DNA of 64,000 nucleotides from Cynocephalus volans (taxonomy: Eukaryota > Chordata > Mammalia > Dermoptera > Cynocephalidae): assembly GCF_027409185.1 (NCBI RefSeq), contig NC_084469.1, forward strand, positions 32,788,293 through 32,852,292. Reading direction: 5' to 3'. The position numbers and the translations under genes were made by a program. Positions 1 through 18,965 of the stretch are shown piece by piece (positions within the stretch are counted from its first letter, which is position 1; every line of letters begins with the position of its first letter). A model generated the notes under the pieces. The model was not told the origin of the DNA and searched no databases. It saw only the letters and a list, made by a program, of their open reading frames with translations.

Positions 1-568
1 CCACGCAGCTGCTGCAGTGACTCTGGCCTGAGGTGGAGCAGGCCCAGGCAGGGGCAGTGTCAGGGAAGTCAGGGAGTCGACAGCTAGAAACAGGTTTGTT
101 TGTTTCACTTGCTTTTAAATTGAAGTGACACTTTTATTTTTAAATGGTAATTATGACGGTAATCCCTGCTCCTAAGACACTCAAGGTGTAGTGAAAGGTG
201 AGAAGTCCAGTCTCCTCACCCAGCCCCTCCTTTACCCTCCAGAAGTTGCAAGACATGTTTTGAGGGAAGAAATGATGGGACCTGGGGACAGAGGGAAGAC
301 AGGGAAGAAGAGGAGGGTGTATGTGGATTTTAAGGCTTCCCATCAAGGAGTTTGGGGGCCAACGCACCTCTGAAGAGACAGGCCTTTAGGAGGTGGCTGA
401 CTTGGCGGGGTGTGGTGATTTTTGTAGGCCCCATTGTGTGAGGTTGGGCTGTCCTGAAGGCAGTTGATGTGAGAGGTGGGAACCAAAGAACCAAAGATGA
501 TCCTTAGGGCAGGGGGATAATGGGAGAAGGAGGGTAGGAGAGATTTCCAAGCATGAGGGCAGGGGTGA

Positions 569-9044
<8,476 letters not shown>

Positions 9045-9590
9045 GTCCTGCATCCTGGGCAGAGAGGGCCTGGTGGGCCCCTTGCTGGGAGAAGGGAAGA
9101 CGCTGGGAAGCTGCTTCCCCAGAAGCCCTGGGGCAGAGAGGCCCTGGAGAGGAGAGAGAAGGTCCGAGTAGGTGACAGAAGACCAGGGGTGACTGAGCCG
9201 GAGGCTGAGGGAAGGAGGAAGGCACGGAGTTGCCAGGAGCAAACCAAAGTGAAGGAAGAGCGATAGGAAGCCGCCTCGGGGCCACCCCTTGCAGAGGGGG
9301 GTCCCACAAACGCTGCTATGGGTGGGGTGGGGGGCTAGGGGGCTGCGTAGCCAGTGTTTGACTTTCTTTGCGAGTGGGGACAAGGGGAAGAGAACAGAGT
9401 GAGGTGAGTTCTCCCCGGCCCTGTCTGTCTGCCTGTCTGTGGTGGGTTTCTGTGTCCAGGGAGGTGTGGTGGGATCGTAAGTCATTCCCCTCCCCTTCCA
9501 GGCCTCCTGCTATATTTGGGGGACCTGTCTGTTTTGGCTGGAGTCCCATGAGGATGTGGGACCCTCTAATAAAGGATAGCAAACAGAGGG
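9045..9590 (+). other. KIF1C: KIF1C 3' untranslated region
   Basis: This is non-coding sequence directly after the KIF1C stop codon. A canonical AATAAA lies at 9568-9573, so cleavage is expected near 9585-9600. The UTR is only about 545 bases, purine-rich at first and free of recognisable repeats. The sequence changes to old LINE debris just after 9600, which fits the end of the transcription unit here. Confidence 0.8.
9568..9573 (+). terminator. KIF1C: KIF1C polyadenylation signal
   Basis: A canonical AATAAA hexamer 524 bases after the KIF1C stop codon, followed by a GT-rich stretch (CTTGTGTCTTGTCATTTG) typical of a downstream cleavage element. Confidence 0.8.
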
Positions 9591-9604
9591 AGCTTGTGTC
9601 TTGT

Positions 9605-9745
9605 CATTTGTTTTGGGGTTTTAATGGAGGTATAGGTTACATAAGTAAAACACAGATCTTAAGTGTACATCCCAGTGAATTTTTACGTGTGTAATCTCCC
9701 ACGCAGTCACCACCCACATCAAGATATAAGAATGTTTCTGTCTTG
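9605..9745 (-). mobile_element. L1M LINE fragment, antisense
   Basis: Contains TTTAATGGAGGTATAGGTTA, then a diverged AAGTGTACATCCCAGTGAAT and CACGCAGTCACCACCCACAT, the usual reverse order of old L1 sequence. It begins just past the KIF1C cleavage site. Confidence 0.65.
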
Positions 9746-10839
9746 TTCGTTGAACGTTCAGTGTCATGTCTCCTCTCTTCGGGGTACATAACCCATTCTC
9801 TTTTTTCCTTCTTTGGTTTTTGCTTACCCAGTGTGCACATCTGCCCCCAACACCGCCCTCATTATCCTGGACAATGTAGAGGCACTACCAGCCTGTTGAT
9901 TCCCAACTGGCTGTTGCAACAGATATGGAAGGACTTGGAGGGTACAGAGGGGTTCTGCTTCGTTAAATCTCCTAACTTGTCTGAAAGGTCTCCCACGTAG
10001 TCACAATCTCCCCAGATAGGGAAGGTGTTGGTCAGGCCCACCTGAGTTTTCATCCTGGCCGTGTTATCTGCCTTTCTGCAAGTGCATTCAGTATTCCCAG
10101 TAATAGTTTATTAATCCTAAGACTTTTCAGGAGAGATAACTGCTTGTTTTAACGTTCTGGCTGGGAGCAGCAAGCCCACGGCAGTCATGTCCTAAAGGTT
10201 TTTTAGGTTAGGCTATTCCCCTGCTCTGTCTTCAGCTTGCCAGACTCTGGAATCCCGGCGTTTTCATCCTGTTCTCAGGAAAACACTTCCACCCACTCGA
10301 AACTTTGAGCTGCTTCTCCGCAGCTTCCTGAGGCCAGTCTTGAGGTGCAAGCAGCCAAAACCACAGATATCCCAGCTTCAGCCAAACCACGGTGTGGCAA
10401 GGATACGTTTAGGTTTACCCTTAGTTTCCGCACCCCGAGGCTGGCTACCTTTATTTTGACGCCTTTGACTGCCAGGTCTTTAGGGACCTGTAGTTGGTGA
10501 CCTAAGATCTGGAATGTAATGGATAGTTTGGTGACAGTGTTTACTTGAGCAGTTTATAATCTGGCTGGGGAAACTAAATGTGAGCAAGAAAATGATAGAA
10601 TACAAGGTTCCCTGCAGGTCAGAGCAAGCAAAGTGGTACAACGTGCTGTGGGAGTCACGGTAGGAAAACTAGCCTGCTTGTTTAAAATGCAGTTGGATTC
10701 TTTTTCCCTGAAGACTCTGCTTTATATAAATATGTATTATCTGCCATTTAAAAAGTCCACTTCTCCAACCTTCCAAGTCAACTTTTCATGTTGTGGACAA
10801 ACTTTGTTTAGATTTTTTTTCAGTGAAGTGCCCAATAAC
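9746..10839. other. Intergenic, no recognised feature
   Basis: About 1.1 kb with no open frame of note, no clear repeat family and no CpG enrichment. It may hold repeats too old to recognise by eye. Confidence 0.5.
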
Positions 10840-11030
10840 TTATTTGTGCTATGTGTGCCAGCATGTAGTGTTTCATTTAGTCCTTAACATAACCCTATAA
10901 AGTAGGTCTTTTGTCTCCATTTTTCCAATGGGAAGACAGAGGTTTGAGTATATTAATGAGTTGTCCAAATTCATACAGTTCTTAAGAGGCAAAGTTAGGA
11001 TTCCGACCCGGGTCAACCAGACTAAAGCCC
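10840..11030 (-). repeat. MIR-like fragment, antisense
   Basis: Degenerate reverse MIR: ATTTAGTCCTTAACATAACC, then CAATGGGAAGACAGAGG and TTAAGAGGCAAAGTTAGGAT. Confidence 0.55.
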
Positions 11031-11599
11031 AGACTCCATCTCACACCTCTAGGTCATCAGATGTCACCCTTCCTTCTAGAAACCATGTTGCCTTCTCAAA
11101 TTAGATCTTCTAAAGTATTTCATGAGCCTGCCTCTAGTTGCTGGTCTCTCCCAAGCTGCCCTGGGAGAGCCACTATTTTGTGGGGCTCCCCTGGTGTCAT
11201 GAGAAGTCATCAAAATAATCTGCCAGTTGCCTGGTTCACTCAATTTTAACATTTCTACTATTTCACCCTGGTTTCCTTGGAAATTCAGTTTTCTTTATCT
11301 CTCTCTTTGGAGACTTCTTTTATTAGTTGTTTAGACTTTTTGTTCCGTCACCTGGGGTTTTTGTATCTTGAATACATTTGGGGATCTCAATACTTTTTTT
11401 CCCCAAGTCTTCTTTATACATTTCTGTATTCATAGCTTCTAATTTTGATTTGAAATTGTTCTTTTCCCTTTTAAAGACTGTCAGCAGCCACCTGATGCTA
11501 TTTTGGTTTGGGTGGACCACGGGTAGGTTCTACTTACAGTCCCCAAAGACCCACCACTCCTGACGTGTCACAAACTCCGCTTGCACTATCATCCTATTC

Positions 11600-12200
11600 C
11601 TTCACACAAAGTCTTTGTGGTTTTTTTGTTTAATATTTTATTAGCATATTCTTTATTATAAATCATACTTATTCTTTATGCCCCTTATCCAATCTCTCCC
11701 CTTTTCTTTCCTCCTCCCCCTTCTAATAACCATAGGTTAGTTCTCTCCATCTGATAGATTAAGTATTCTTCTGTTGATTTGTTGCCTAGATGATCTGTCC
11801 AGTACTGAGGTAGGTGTGATCAAGTCCTCCCCTATTACCATAAACCAGATGCTTCTATTCCTCTGGAGTGGGCTTTGTGGAGAGATAGGACCTCTTGTCT
11901 TTTTTTTTTGGTCTCCGCTGGTGCCTCTGCTTGTGTCAGTGCAGTTGAGAGTCTGGCATGCCATCTGCACAGTTGCTGTGACTGCTGCTATAGAGACCAG
12001 CTGCTATTGTGGCAGCCATGGCAACTGCAGTGACTATGGTGGGCAACCTGCGTGGAAATGGTGTTTTTGGTGTGCTCTTTACCTGGTTGGGGCTGGGTTC
12101 AGCTTCACCCACTCCATGCCTCAGGAGGTCCCCAGTGGGCTCCAGGATGGTGGCCCACATGAAGTCTTTGGAACCCTAGGTGTCACTGGGGTCCTGTACC
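11600..12200 (-). mobile_element. Probable decayed L1 fragment, antisense
   Basis: The stretch TTCTGTTGATTTGTTGCCTA, followed by GATGATCTGTCCAGTACTGA and a diverged GTCCTCCCCTATTACC, resembles reversed L1 ORF2. The part after 11910 (GC-richer, with CTGCTGCTATAG-like segments) I cannot place. Boundaries are guesses. Confidence 0.35.
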
Positions 12201-12939
12201 AGTAGAATTTTAGGGAATGCTACCCAAAGCAGGCTGGTTTTAAGTAGATTCTACTTAACCAAATTTGGATCACAGGCTCTCTATCACTGGTACTCTGTGC
12301 TGCCTCATTAACATCTCTGGCTACTCAGTTGTTCACCTCTCCAGGTTAAAGGCCAGCGGCCTCTGCCTTATTACACAAGTTCTCACTCCTACTACCCACT
12401 TCTGCCTCTCCTGAAGGGAAAGAGGAGACTGTGGCATCATCTGGATAGTGCGTCTCATCTAAAGGTCTGGTCTCCAGATGTGAGTTGTAGAAACTGCTTT
12501 TCTCATCCCTAAACAATTCCACAGCTGTAGGAGCTGACATTAACCTGCAACATCCCTGATAGCCTCATCAATGAGGATTTCCACTTCAATTCCTCCAGTT
12601 CCTCCCACCCCCATCCCCAGTCCCTGGAGGAGGAATATGTTTTCAGATACCTGGGAAAGTCTTGCCTTGAGTATCTGTAGCTCCTAGACTGTAGCTGGGT
12701 TCTTGCCTGATATGCAGACGTGTAGCCTGGCCTGAAAAGTTCTTGTGCCTAACAAGCTATAATGTTATGAGGCGACCCTGACTGTTAGCTACAGTGACTC
12801 TCCTCTACTACCCATTAAAACTTCTTTACAAATCACCGTGGAAACTGTTCTGGGTGTTCTTGCAGAGCCTTCTCAGCTGCAGAGAAGCAGCTCTTCTTTC
12901 TTCACGTCCAAGGCACCATCCCCAACAGTTCAGGCCATA
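12200..12939. other. Intergenic, no recognised feature
   Basis: About 740 bases without a supported gene or a repeat I can name. Confidence 0.45.
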
Positions 12940-13110
12940 ATCAGAACCTTTGGAGTATGCAGACCTGGGTCCAAGCCTCCTCACTAATTAGCTGTTTTAC
13001 TCTGGTTAAGTCACCTTTTCTGGGACTCAGTTTTCTTTTTTGTGAAATAGGACTAATATGAACTCAATGAAGCTGTTTGGAAGGTTTAATGAGATAATTC
13101 ACGTAAAAGG
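12940..13110 (+). repeat. MIR SINE, sense
   Basis: Order is AGACCTGGGTCCAAGCC, then TAGCTGTTTTACTCTGG, then CACCTTTTCTGGGACTCAG, then GAAATAGGACTAATATG, which matches sense MIR. Confidence 0.7.
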
Positions 13111-13253
13111 CTTAGAAACATATCAGGAGCTCCATGTGGGTGCCTTCCCATTTTCCTTGCTCTGGACTGGGAATGAAGCCTTGGGAAAGAAGGGACGTAC
13201 CGCAAAAAGAGGTCAGGTCCCAGAAGATGCTAAAGCTCCTCTCCAGCTGAACC

Positions 13254-13291
13254 CTCCGCAATGGCCTGCATCCTCCGCAATGGCCTGCATC
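13254..13291 (+). repeat. Exact two-copy 19-base tandem duplication
   Basis: The unit CTCCGCAATGGCCTGCATC occurs at 13254-13272 and again at 13273-13291 with no mismatch, which indicates a recent or slippage-maintained duplication. It lies about 100 bases before the CpG island. Confidence 0.9.
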
Positions 13292-13379
13292 CCCTACTCC
13301 CCACCGCGAAACTTCTTCCCAAGCCTTTGGTTGTTGTCCCATTATTGTCCGCCAGGGGGAGAAAAAGCGCAGATTCTCT

Positions 13380-13660
13380 CGAAGGTCTCCTTTGTTTGCG
13401 CGTTCACAGAGCCTTAGGAGAAGAGAGCGTGGCCGTGCGCGCCCCCGCGCCCGTGCGCGCCCGTGCGTGAGTCTCCCGGGGCGGGGCGAAGGGCGCAGGC
13501 GCAAAAGGCCGGTTGGGGCGCGGCAGCTGCCCCGGGTTTTGTGTTCTCCGAGCGGCTGGGGCTGGGGTGGGGAATGAGGCTGGGGGACCGGGCGCGGGCT
13601 GGGGAGCAGAGGAAGGCGACGTCGGGGCTGGGCCGGGGCCCTGCCAGCATTTCTTCTTCT
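13380..13660. promoter_or_regulatory. CpG island, possible orphan promoter
   Basis: A sharply bounded GC- and CpG-rich block, unlike its AT-richer surroundings. It contains runs of GCGCGCCC, a GGGGCGGGGC Sp1-type box (13479-13488) and a GCGCAGGCGC NRF1-type palindrome (13493-13502). A possible splice donor GTGAGT lies near 13467 on the + strand. No adjacent gene explains it: KIF1C ends 3.8 kb upstream, and the SLC52A1 relic runs toward it from the other side. It may drive a noncoding RNA or be an old, still unmethylated promoter. Confidence 0.6.
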
Positions 13661-14484
13661 TCTCGCACTAGCTCGCATCTTCGTTTGCCGGAAGGGAGCG
13701 GTCATTAAGCAACTTCTAATGTAGGAACTTTGCAGGGAAAGTGACCAACCCGAGGGGAGAAGATGCCCCTTTACCAGAGGAGGTTTCGGATTGGGGTTTG
13801 CTTTGTTTGATATTGAAGAAATGCAGAAAAGGAGAAGGAGTAAAATCGAAGCAATTGATATTTCCATCACCCCGAAATACCTTTCCATTGCTGTTCCTCC
13901 TGAAAATGGATCCTAAAATATTTGTTCCACAAGTACTTATTGGACACGTACCTATATACTAAGCACTTAGCACTGTTGGGGTGTGAGGGACTACAGAAGG
14001 AAAAGAGTGATGGTCAGGAAACAGGATTTTTAGAAATCTGTGTGAATGAGTGCAGGTTAGAGTGTCTTTAAGGGACAGTCCCAGAGCAAATGCCAGGGAA
14101 TCACTTTACTGAGAAAGATTTTAGACAAGAAAACAGAAAAGCTGTGAATATGATAAGAAAAGTATTACAATTTGTATTTCAGTCTAATTGCACGTTAGAG
14201 AATATATATATGAAAAATTATTTAACCTAATTCTCCGATTTCATTGATTTTTTTCTTGTAAGGTTTAAAAAACCAAAGGTCCAGGGGCCAAGCCCACAGC
14301 CTCAACCGGTTCCTGGCTTCAAGCCTGCTCTTTGGTGCCCAACCTGGCCTGAAGTGTCAAGGTCTCCTGTGGAGTGTGCAGGTGTCCATGAGTGTGCCTG
14401 TGTTGGGGAGGCCTCCCTGTAGCACTGTGGCAGCCTCAAGGTGAAGACAGGTGGGGCAGAGTGAGGTTCCCCACCTGCCCGGGC
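13661..14484. other. Intergenic, no recognised gene
   Basis: About 820 bases downstream of the CpG island. 14270-14484 probably corresponds to the decayed 3' UTR of the SLC52A1 relic. The rest shows no motif I can name. Confidence 0.4.
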
Positions 14485-15880
14485 TCAGTGTCCACATGGG
14501 TCCACACAATCCTTTCTGCTGCAGAACACGTGGGAGGGAACATAGCAATGGTACCCAGCAGGGGGCCCAGCCGAATAGCCTTGCCAGCCACCAGCAATGT
14601 CAGCCATCTCCTGCCATGCAGCAGGGAACTGGCCACCACCTTCGTGTATGAAGAACACGCCCAGACACAGACCCAAAACAGCACCTGAGCAGGGGGACAT
14701 AGCAGCAGGCTGAGCATGAGATGCTCCTGGGCAACACCACCCTCCAGGGCAACACCACCCTCCCTGCTTAATGTCCCCACTGTGCTCACCACAAGGACCA
14801 TCCCTGCAGAGGTGCCCACCAGGGGCAGGCATGGACTCAGTATTGTCAGTGCCATCAGTTAGGTCCCAAAGAGCATGCCCTACAGAGAGAGACTGACCAG
14901 CCCTGCCAGGTACTTGCTGGGGGTAAGTGGAGACTCAGGGCTGCTGCAACAGGACCCAGTGCCCATCCCTAAGTTCCACCTACCAAGCGGTTTAGGGCCC
15001 CATGTGCACCTGCACAGCACACCTGTGGCCAGGAAGCAGGCAAGGGGATTGGTGGTGCTGCCCGGCACCATGGCCAGGTGGTAGGCCAGGCACCCATAAG
15101 GCAAGCAAGAAAAACTCTGCACATCAGGCAGCACACCATTGGTCAGAATGTTGGTGACCACCAGAAGGCCCAGCAGGCAAGTGCCATGGGCTGAGAGTAG
15201 CCAGTGGACCTCAGGGCCAGGGGTGGTGCCTGCTGCCTGGCTTGGTGACTTCTGCAAAGGTGAACCCTCTTCCTCTTCCTCCTCCTTCCCTGCTCATGGG
15301 GCTCCTACCCACAGGCCAGTCTCCAGGCCTGCTGTGGGTACCGATGGTGGTGGCAGCAACAGAAGCAGGAGACCCTGGAAGGCTGCAACCAAAGTGGCCA
15401 GAAGGGTGGTCATTGCCCAGAAGAAGGTGATGGTGGGAAAACGCTCAGTGAATTGGGAGGAGAGGGCCCAGGGGTACTGTTGGTGGGGGCTGGTGGGCTT
15501 TCGACGTGGCCCACACCCTGCACTAGGGCCAGCACACAGGGTGCTGAGAACCTGGCCCAGGAAGAAAGACCGTAAGAAGAGAGGTGGCAGGTGGCTCAGG
15601 AAGGGCAGGAAAGGGACATTAGAGGTGCAGCAGACCAGCGCCAGCACCAAAGCCAGTGTTAGGAAGGCCATAGAGTGGAGCTGCCCTGCTGTTGGGGCCA
15701 CATGGTGCCATAGAGGGGCCAGCAGCGCTTTACCCACCATGTTCAGCACCTGCACCACCTGGATGGGGACCTGTTTGCCCCTGCCTGGGGCCACCACCTC
15801 CACAGGGTCACCCTGTTCTCAGGTTCCCCAGCATCACAAACAGGAGAGAGGCTCTCTTGAGAGGCTCCAGCTTGCAGGGA
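14485..15880 (-). pseudogene. SLC52A1: SLC52A1 (riboflavin transporter RFVT1) pseudogene
   Basis: The intact protein family imports riboflavin across the plasma membrane. The minus strand still reads long homologous blocks: [74 protein letters not shown] and the end [11 protein letters not shown]. That ending resembles SLC52A1 more than its paralog SLC52A2, and the position between KIF1C and ZFP3 matches human SLC52A1. Two short introns remain, 15009-14917 (GTGCAC...CCCCAG) and 14789-14685 (GTGAGC...GCTCAG), so this is not a processed retrocopy. Breaks: in-frame TGA at 15294-15296, in-frame TAA at 14859-14861, offsetting frameshifts in the FLGQ region and after the second intron, an apparent deletion of about 13 bases near 14530, and an N-terminus that becomes unrecognisable beyond about 15880. 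Paralog comparison is from memory. Confidence 0.9.
14729..14764 (-). repeat. 18-base tandem duplication inside the SLC52A1 relic
   Basis: GGGCAACACCACCCTCCA at 14729-14746 is repeated at 14747-14764 with one final-base difference. It lies in the relic's last intron (14685-14789), so it did not itself break the frame. Confidence 0.85.
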
Positions 15881-15944
15881 AGGGGAGGCCATGTCAGGAC
15901 ACTGGGGAATGGTTGCAACAGGGACTGTATGGCCCTCAAAGCCT

Positions 15945-16110
15945 AAAATATTTATTATCTGGCCATTTACTGAATTTGCTGGTCTATCTTCCTCACTAGG
16001 ATGTAAATTCGCTGAGATTAGATACCTTGTCTATTTCACTACCTACCCTATTCTCAGTGATCACTACACCACAGAGTAGCTGCTCAAATAATTGTCTAAT
16101 GAATGAACCA
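15945..16110 (+). repeat. L2 LINE 3' end
   Basis: L2 tail order: AGGATGTAAATTCGCTGAGA, then TACCTTGTCTATTTCACTAC, then AGTAGCTGCTCAAATAATTG and AATGAATGAACC. Confidence 0.65.
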
Positions 16111-16309
16111 ATAAAACCCCGAAATCTGTGTTTTAAAAAAACAAACTCCCTAGATGATTTTGATGTGCAACAAGGCTTGACCTCACTGCTGAGGGGAAAG
16201 GCTAAACCAGACTGAAGTGGGGGTCAAATTTAGGTCCCCACAGTAATACCAAGCGATGGCGTTTTTAGTACTTGGAGATTAGGATTAAAAAGACACTGTC
16301 CAACACTTT

Positions 16310-16530
16310 TTTGTGTGTGCTAATTGTATGGCAGGCACTGTTCTAAATATTTAAAAAATATTAATAAACTTAATCCTCCTAACTGCCCAATGGAGTGGCT
16401 ATTATTATTATAATTATTCTATTTACACATGAGGAAACTGAGGCATGTATAGATTAAGCCACTTGCCCAAGCTTCTGCAGATAGTAAGCAGAGCCAGGAC
16501 TTGAGCCTTGGTGATGGTCTGACTCCAGGT
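16310..16530 (-). repeat. MIR SINE, antisense
   Basis: Reverse MIR: GGCAGGCACTGTTCTAAAT, a TTATTATTATAATTATT interruption, ACATGAGGAAACTGAGGC, CACTTGCCCAAGCTTCTGC, and CAGAGCCAGGACTTGAGCC. Confidence 0.75.
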
Positions 16531-16673
16531 CCTGTGCCCTTAACTTAGGATATCACTTTGCTCCTAGGCCAGAGGTTCCTGCTACTGCCTGTTTGTGAAT
16601 CACTTATTGACAATTTATAGATAAAGTTGCCTATGTGTTAGGGACCTTGTAGAGTAAGGAAAGAAAAATAATA

Positions 16674-16780
16674 GGGGCTGGCCAGTTAGCTCAGTTGGTT
16701 AGAGTGCAGTGTTGTAACACCAAGGTCAAGGGTTCGGATCCCCATACTGGCCAGCTGCCAAAAAAAAAAAAAACAACAAG
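16674..16780 (+). mobile_element. CYN-like tRNA-Ile SINE monomer
   Basis: A full sense monomer: GGGGCTGGCCAGTTAGCTCA (with A box), GTTGTAACACCAAGGTCAAG, B box GGGTTCGGATCCCC, then CTGGCCAGCTGCC and an A-rich tail. The flanking repeat GAAAAATAATA / GAAAATAATA (16663-16673, 16781-16790) is the target duplication. This copy shows the cloverleaf-derived tRNA-Ile half most clearly. Confidence 0.93.
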
Positions 16781-16790
16781 GAAAATAATA

Positions 16791-17638
16791 AAGTGCAGGT
16801 GCTTCTCTTAGAATAAGTCTGAGACAAACGAGACCACTATGTCTTTAGAAGTGGAGCCCTGGCTGGAGAGAGGCAGACTGTAAGAGAGGCAGCACCCACA
16901 GGCAGGGAATCCAGGGGCAGGCTGTGAATGGTTATTGTTAGAAGTGTGCCTGGGGTGGGTGTGATTTGAGGAAATTATAAAAGTGTCTTGTGTGTGGGTC
17001 CCACTGAGGGATGGATACTGAAAGTAGGAGGCAGGAGAACCTTACATAATGAAGAACATCTCTGGGCACTGCTGTGTCCTGAGATCAAATCTGTTCCTGT
17101 GTGGGGTGAGAGGGCTGACAGAAATGGGAAGAGAGGTCGTTGTGGGAAGTGCCTCAAACCATGGGCTTCACCCCGAATTTTTACAAAAATCCCCAGGGTT
17201 GGGGATCAGGGGATGGGGAATAATCAAGGGGGCCAAAAGTTGGTCTAACTTGCCAAGGTGCAGAGCCTTCTCAGCTGGAGGACCCCTGTGATTCTTGGGG
17301 GACCGGCTCCCTGGGGTACTTACTCCACAGTGGCTAACCAGCCCTAAGCTATTACTTGCCAGCTCAGTCCACCCTACCCCTACGGCACCCTGTGCCCCAG
17401 GGAATGGGGCATGCTGGGGGAACAGTACTTCTTAGATAGGGAGGGGGTGAGTTTGGGGGGGCCTAAGGCTGTCCTGGTTCAGCAGCCAAGAAGACGATGG
17501 CTCTTCCTGATCACTCGTCCTATCCAGTGCAGATGTGTGGGTGGGGCAGTGCTAAGGATTTTCCAAGTCTCCAATCCCCGAATTTTTCACTTCCCCTAAT
17601 TTTCCTACCTGTTAGCCAGAAAGTACCTAGACAATTGC
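16791..17638. other. Intergenic, no recognised feature
   Basis: About 850 bases of unremarkable sequence between two SINE insertions. Confidence 0.45.
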
Positions 17639-17653
17639 TAGGGTTTCTATTTT

Positions 17654-17999
17654 TTTTTTTATTTTTTATTATTATTTTTATTTTTTTGTCTTTTTCATGA
17701 CCGGTACTCAGCCAGTGAGTGCACCGGCCATTCCTATATAGGATCCCAACCCACGGCGGGAGCATCGCTGCGCTCCCAGCGCCGCACTCTCCCGAGTGCG
17801 CCACGGGGTTGGCCCATCTATTTTTTTTTTTTTTTTAAATAAAAAGATGACCAGTAAGGGGATCTTAACCCTTGACTTGGTGTTATCAGCACCACGCTCT
17901 CCCAAGTGAGAGAACTGGCCATCCCTATAAAGGGATCTGAACCCGTGGTCTTGGTATTATCAGCACCACACTCTCCCAAGTGAGCCACGGGCTGGCCCT
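17654..17999 (-). mobile_element. Nested pair of CYN-like SINEs (dimer with a second-subtype insertion)
   Basis: The outer duplication TAGGGTTTCTATTTT (17639-17653 and 18000-18014) encloses the whole composite. The outer element is a reverse dimer (about 17821-17999). A second element of a different subtype (17654-17816) sits in its T-tail; it is marked by GCGCTCCCAGCGCCGC and ends in GTCTTTTTCATGACCGG. It made its own duplication of the TCTATTTTTTTT stretch. The order is therefore dimer first, subtype-2 element later. Confidence 0.88.
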
Positions 18000-18069
18000 T
18001 AGGGTTTCTATTTTGAAGACCTCACAGCGGCATTCAATGTTCTTATGGTGGGCGTGGGTAGGGCAGGGT

Positions 18070-18965
18070 TGTTACAGACAGACCAGACTTGGCTTGCCCT
18101 CTCTCATTAAACAAGCAACTCAAAAGCCCAGAAGTTGGTGCAAGGATTGGAAAGTTTATTCAGATAACCGGCATCTGGGGGATAACCAGGCTAAAATCAT
18201 GCAAATTTCTGATGCTCGTTCTGAGATTTATAAAGGGGAAGAGGCGGGAAGATGAGGTAAGAGTCTTTGTTCTGAAAAAAACGGGGGAGTCTGGGAGCAG
18301 CAGATGGTCTAAGTCAAATGTCAGGATCCCATGATGGATTGGGAACTTCAACATCACAGAGTCTGTGGTCAGCTTCAAGTCCTTGATGTTACTTCGGGGT
18401 CCTTATCTCTTAAGGAGAGTTCAAGGATAATAACCTCAGTCAAACATCATAAAAATACCTGACTTGGATTTCTAATTAACATGGATGCAGTTTTCCTTTA
18501 AGTAAGAGGGGGAGCTTGCAACCAGCTAGGTTGTCTTGCCTCTCTCTTGTATCTCCTCTTGTTTGCAGCTGATTAGAGAGGTAAGTAAAAAAAGAAATTT
18601 AACTTCAGTCCTTAATTGTAGGCGCACAACCTCTGAAGTAAATCAGCATAAGAGGGGTGATTTCACCTCTGGGCAGTCTCTCAATTCCTCTGCTAACCTC
18701 AAGGGATTGATGATTATTAGTTCCCAAATTAAGGGCTGACTGAAATGTTCTGCTCGGTCTTAGTTACCCCAAAGATGGTTGTTTTTCTGTCTAAGGTCCC
18801 TTTCAGGGGGATACAAGGTTCTCACAGCCTTGTGGGGAACTGGGCTGGCCTTGGAGTAGGCACTTGAAGTCCCTTACTTCATGGGCTGTTGCATATGGGA
18901 TAAACTCTTCTTACGGACTTTGGTGACTTATCCCACATCTGTGTAGCAGAAGGTCATCACAGATG
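18070..18965 (-). mobile_element. Probable solo LTR of an endogenous retrovirus, antisense
   Basis: On the minus strand the block begins TGTGATGACCTTCTGC and contains a TATA-like TTTATAAAT near 18228 and a polyadenylation-like GAATAAAC near 18152, in LTR order and spacing. No coding region accompanies it. I could not find a clean target duplication, so the left border is uncertain and the family is not named. Confidence 0.42.

Noticed and set aside
14485-15880. A processed (intronless) SLC52A2 retrocopy
   Set aside because: Two short GT-AG introns remain at 15009-14917 and 14789-14685, and the locus is syntenic with SLC52A1, so a DNA-level duplicate that decayed in place fits better.
15139-15999. 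A 286-codon plus-strand open frame across the SLC52A1 relic
   Set aside because: It is antisense to the transporter relic; its apparent composition follows from the GC-rich reverse of transmembrane codons. No homology recognised.
16674-16780. A tRNA-Ile gene
   Set aside because: The A and B boxes are present, but the A-rich tail, the flanking target duplication and the many sister copies show it is a SINE. The cloverleaf stems are also degraded.
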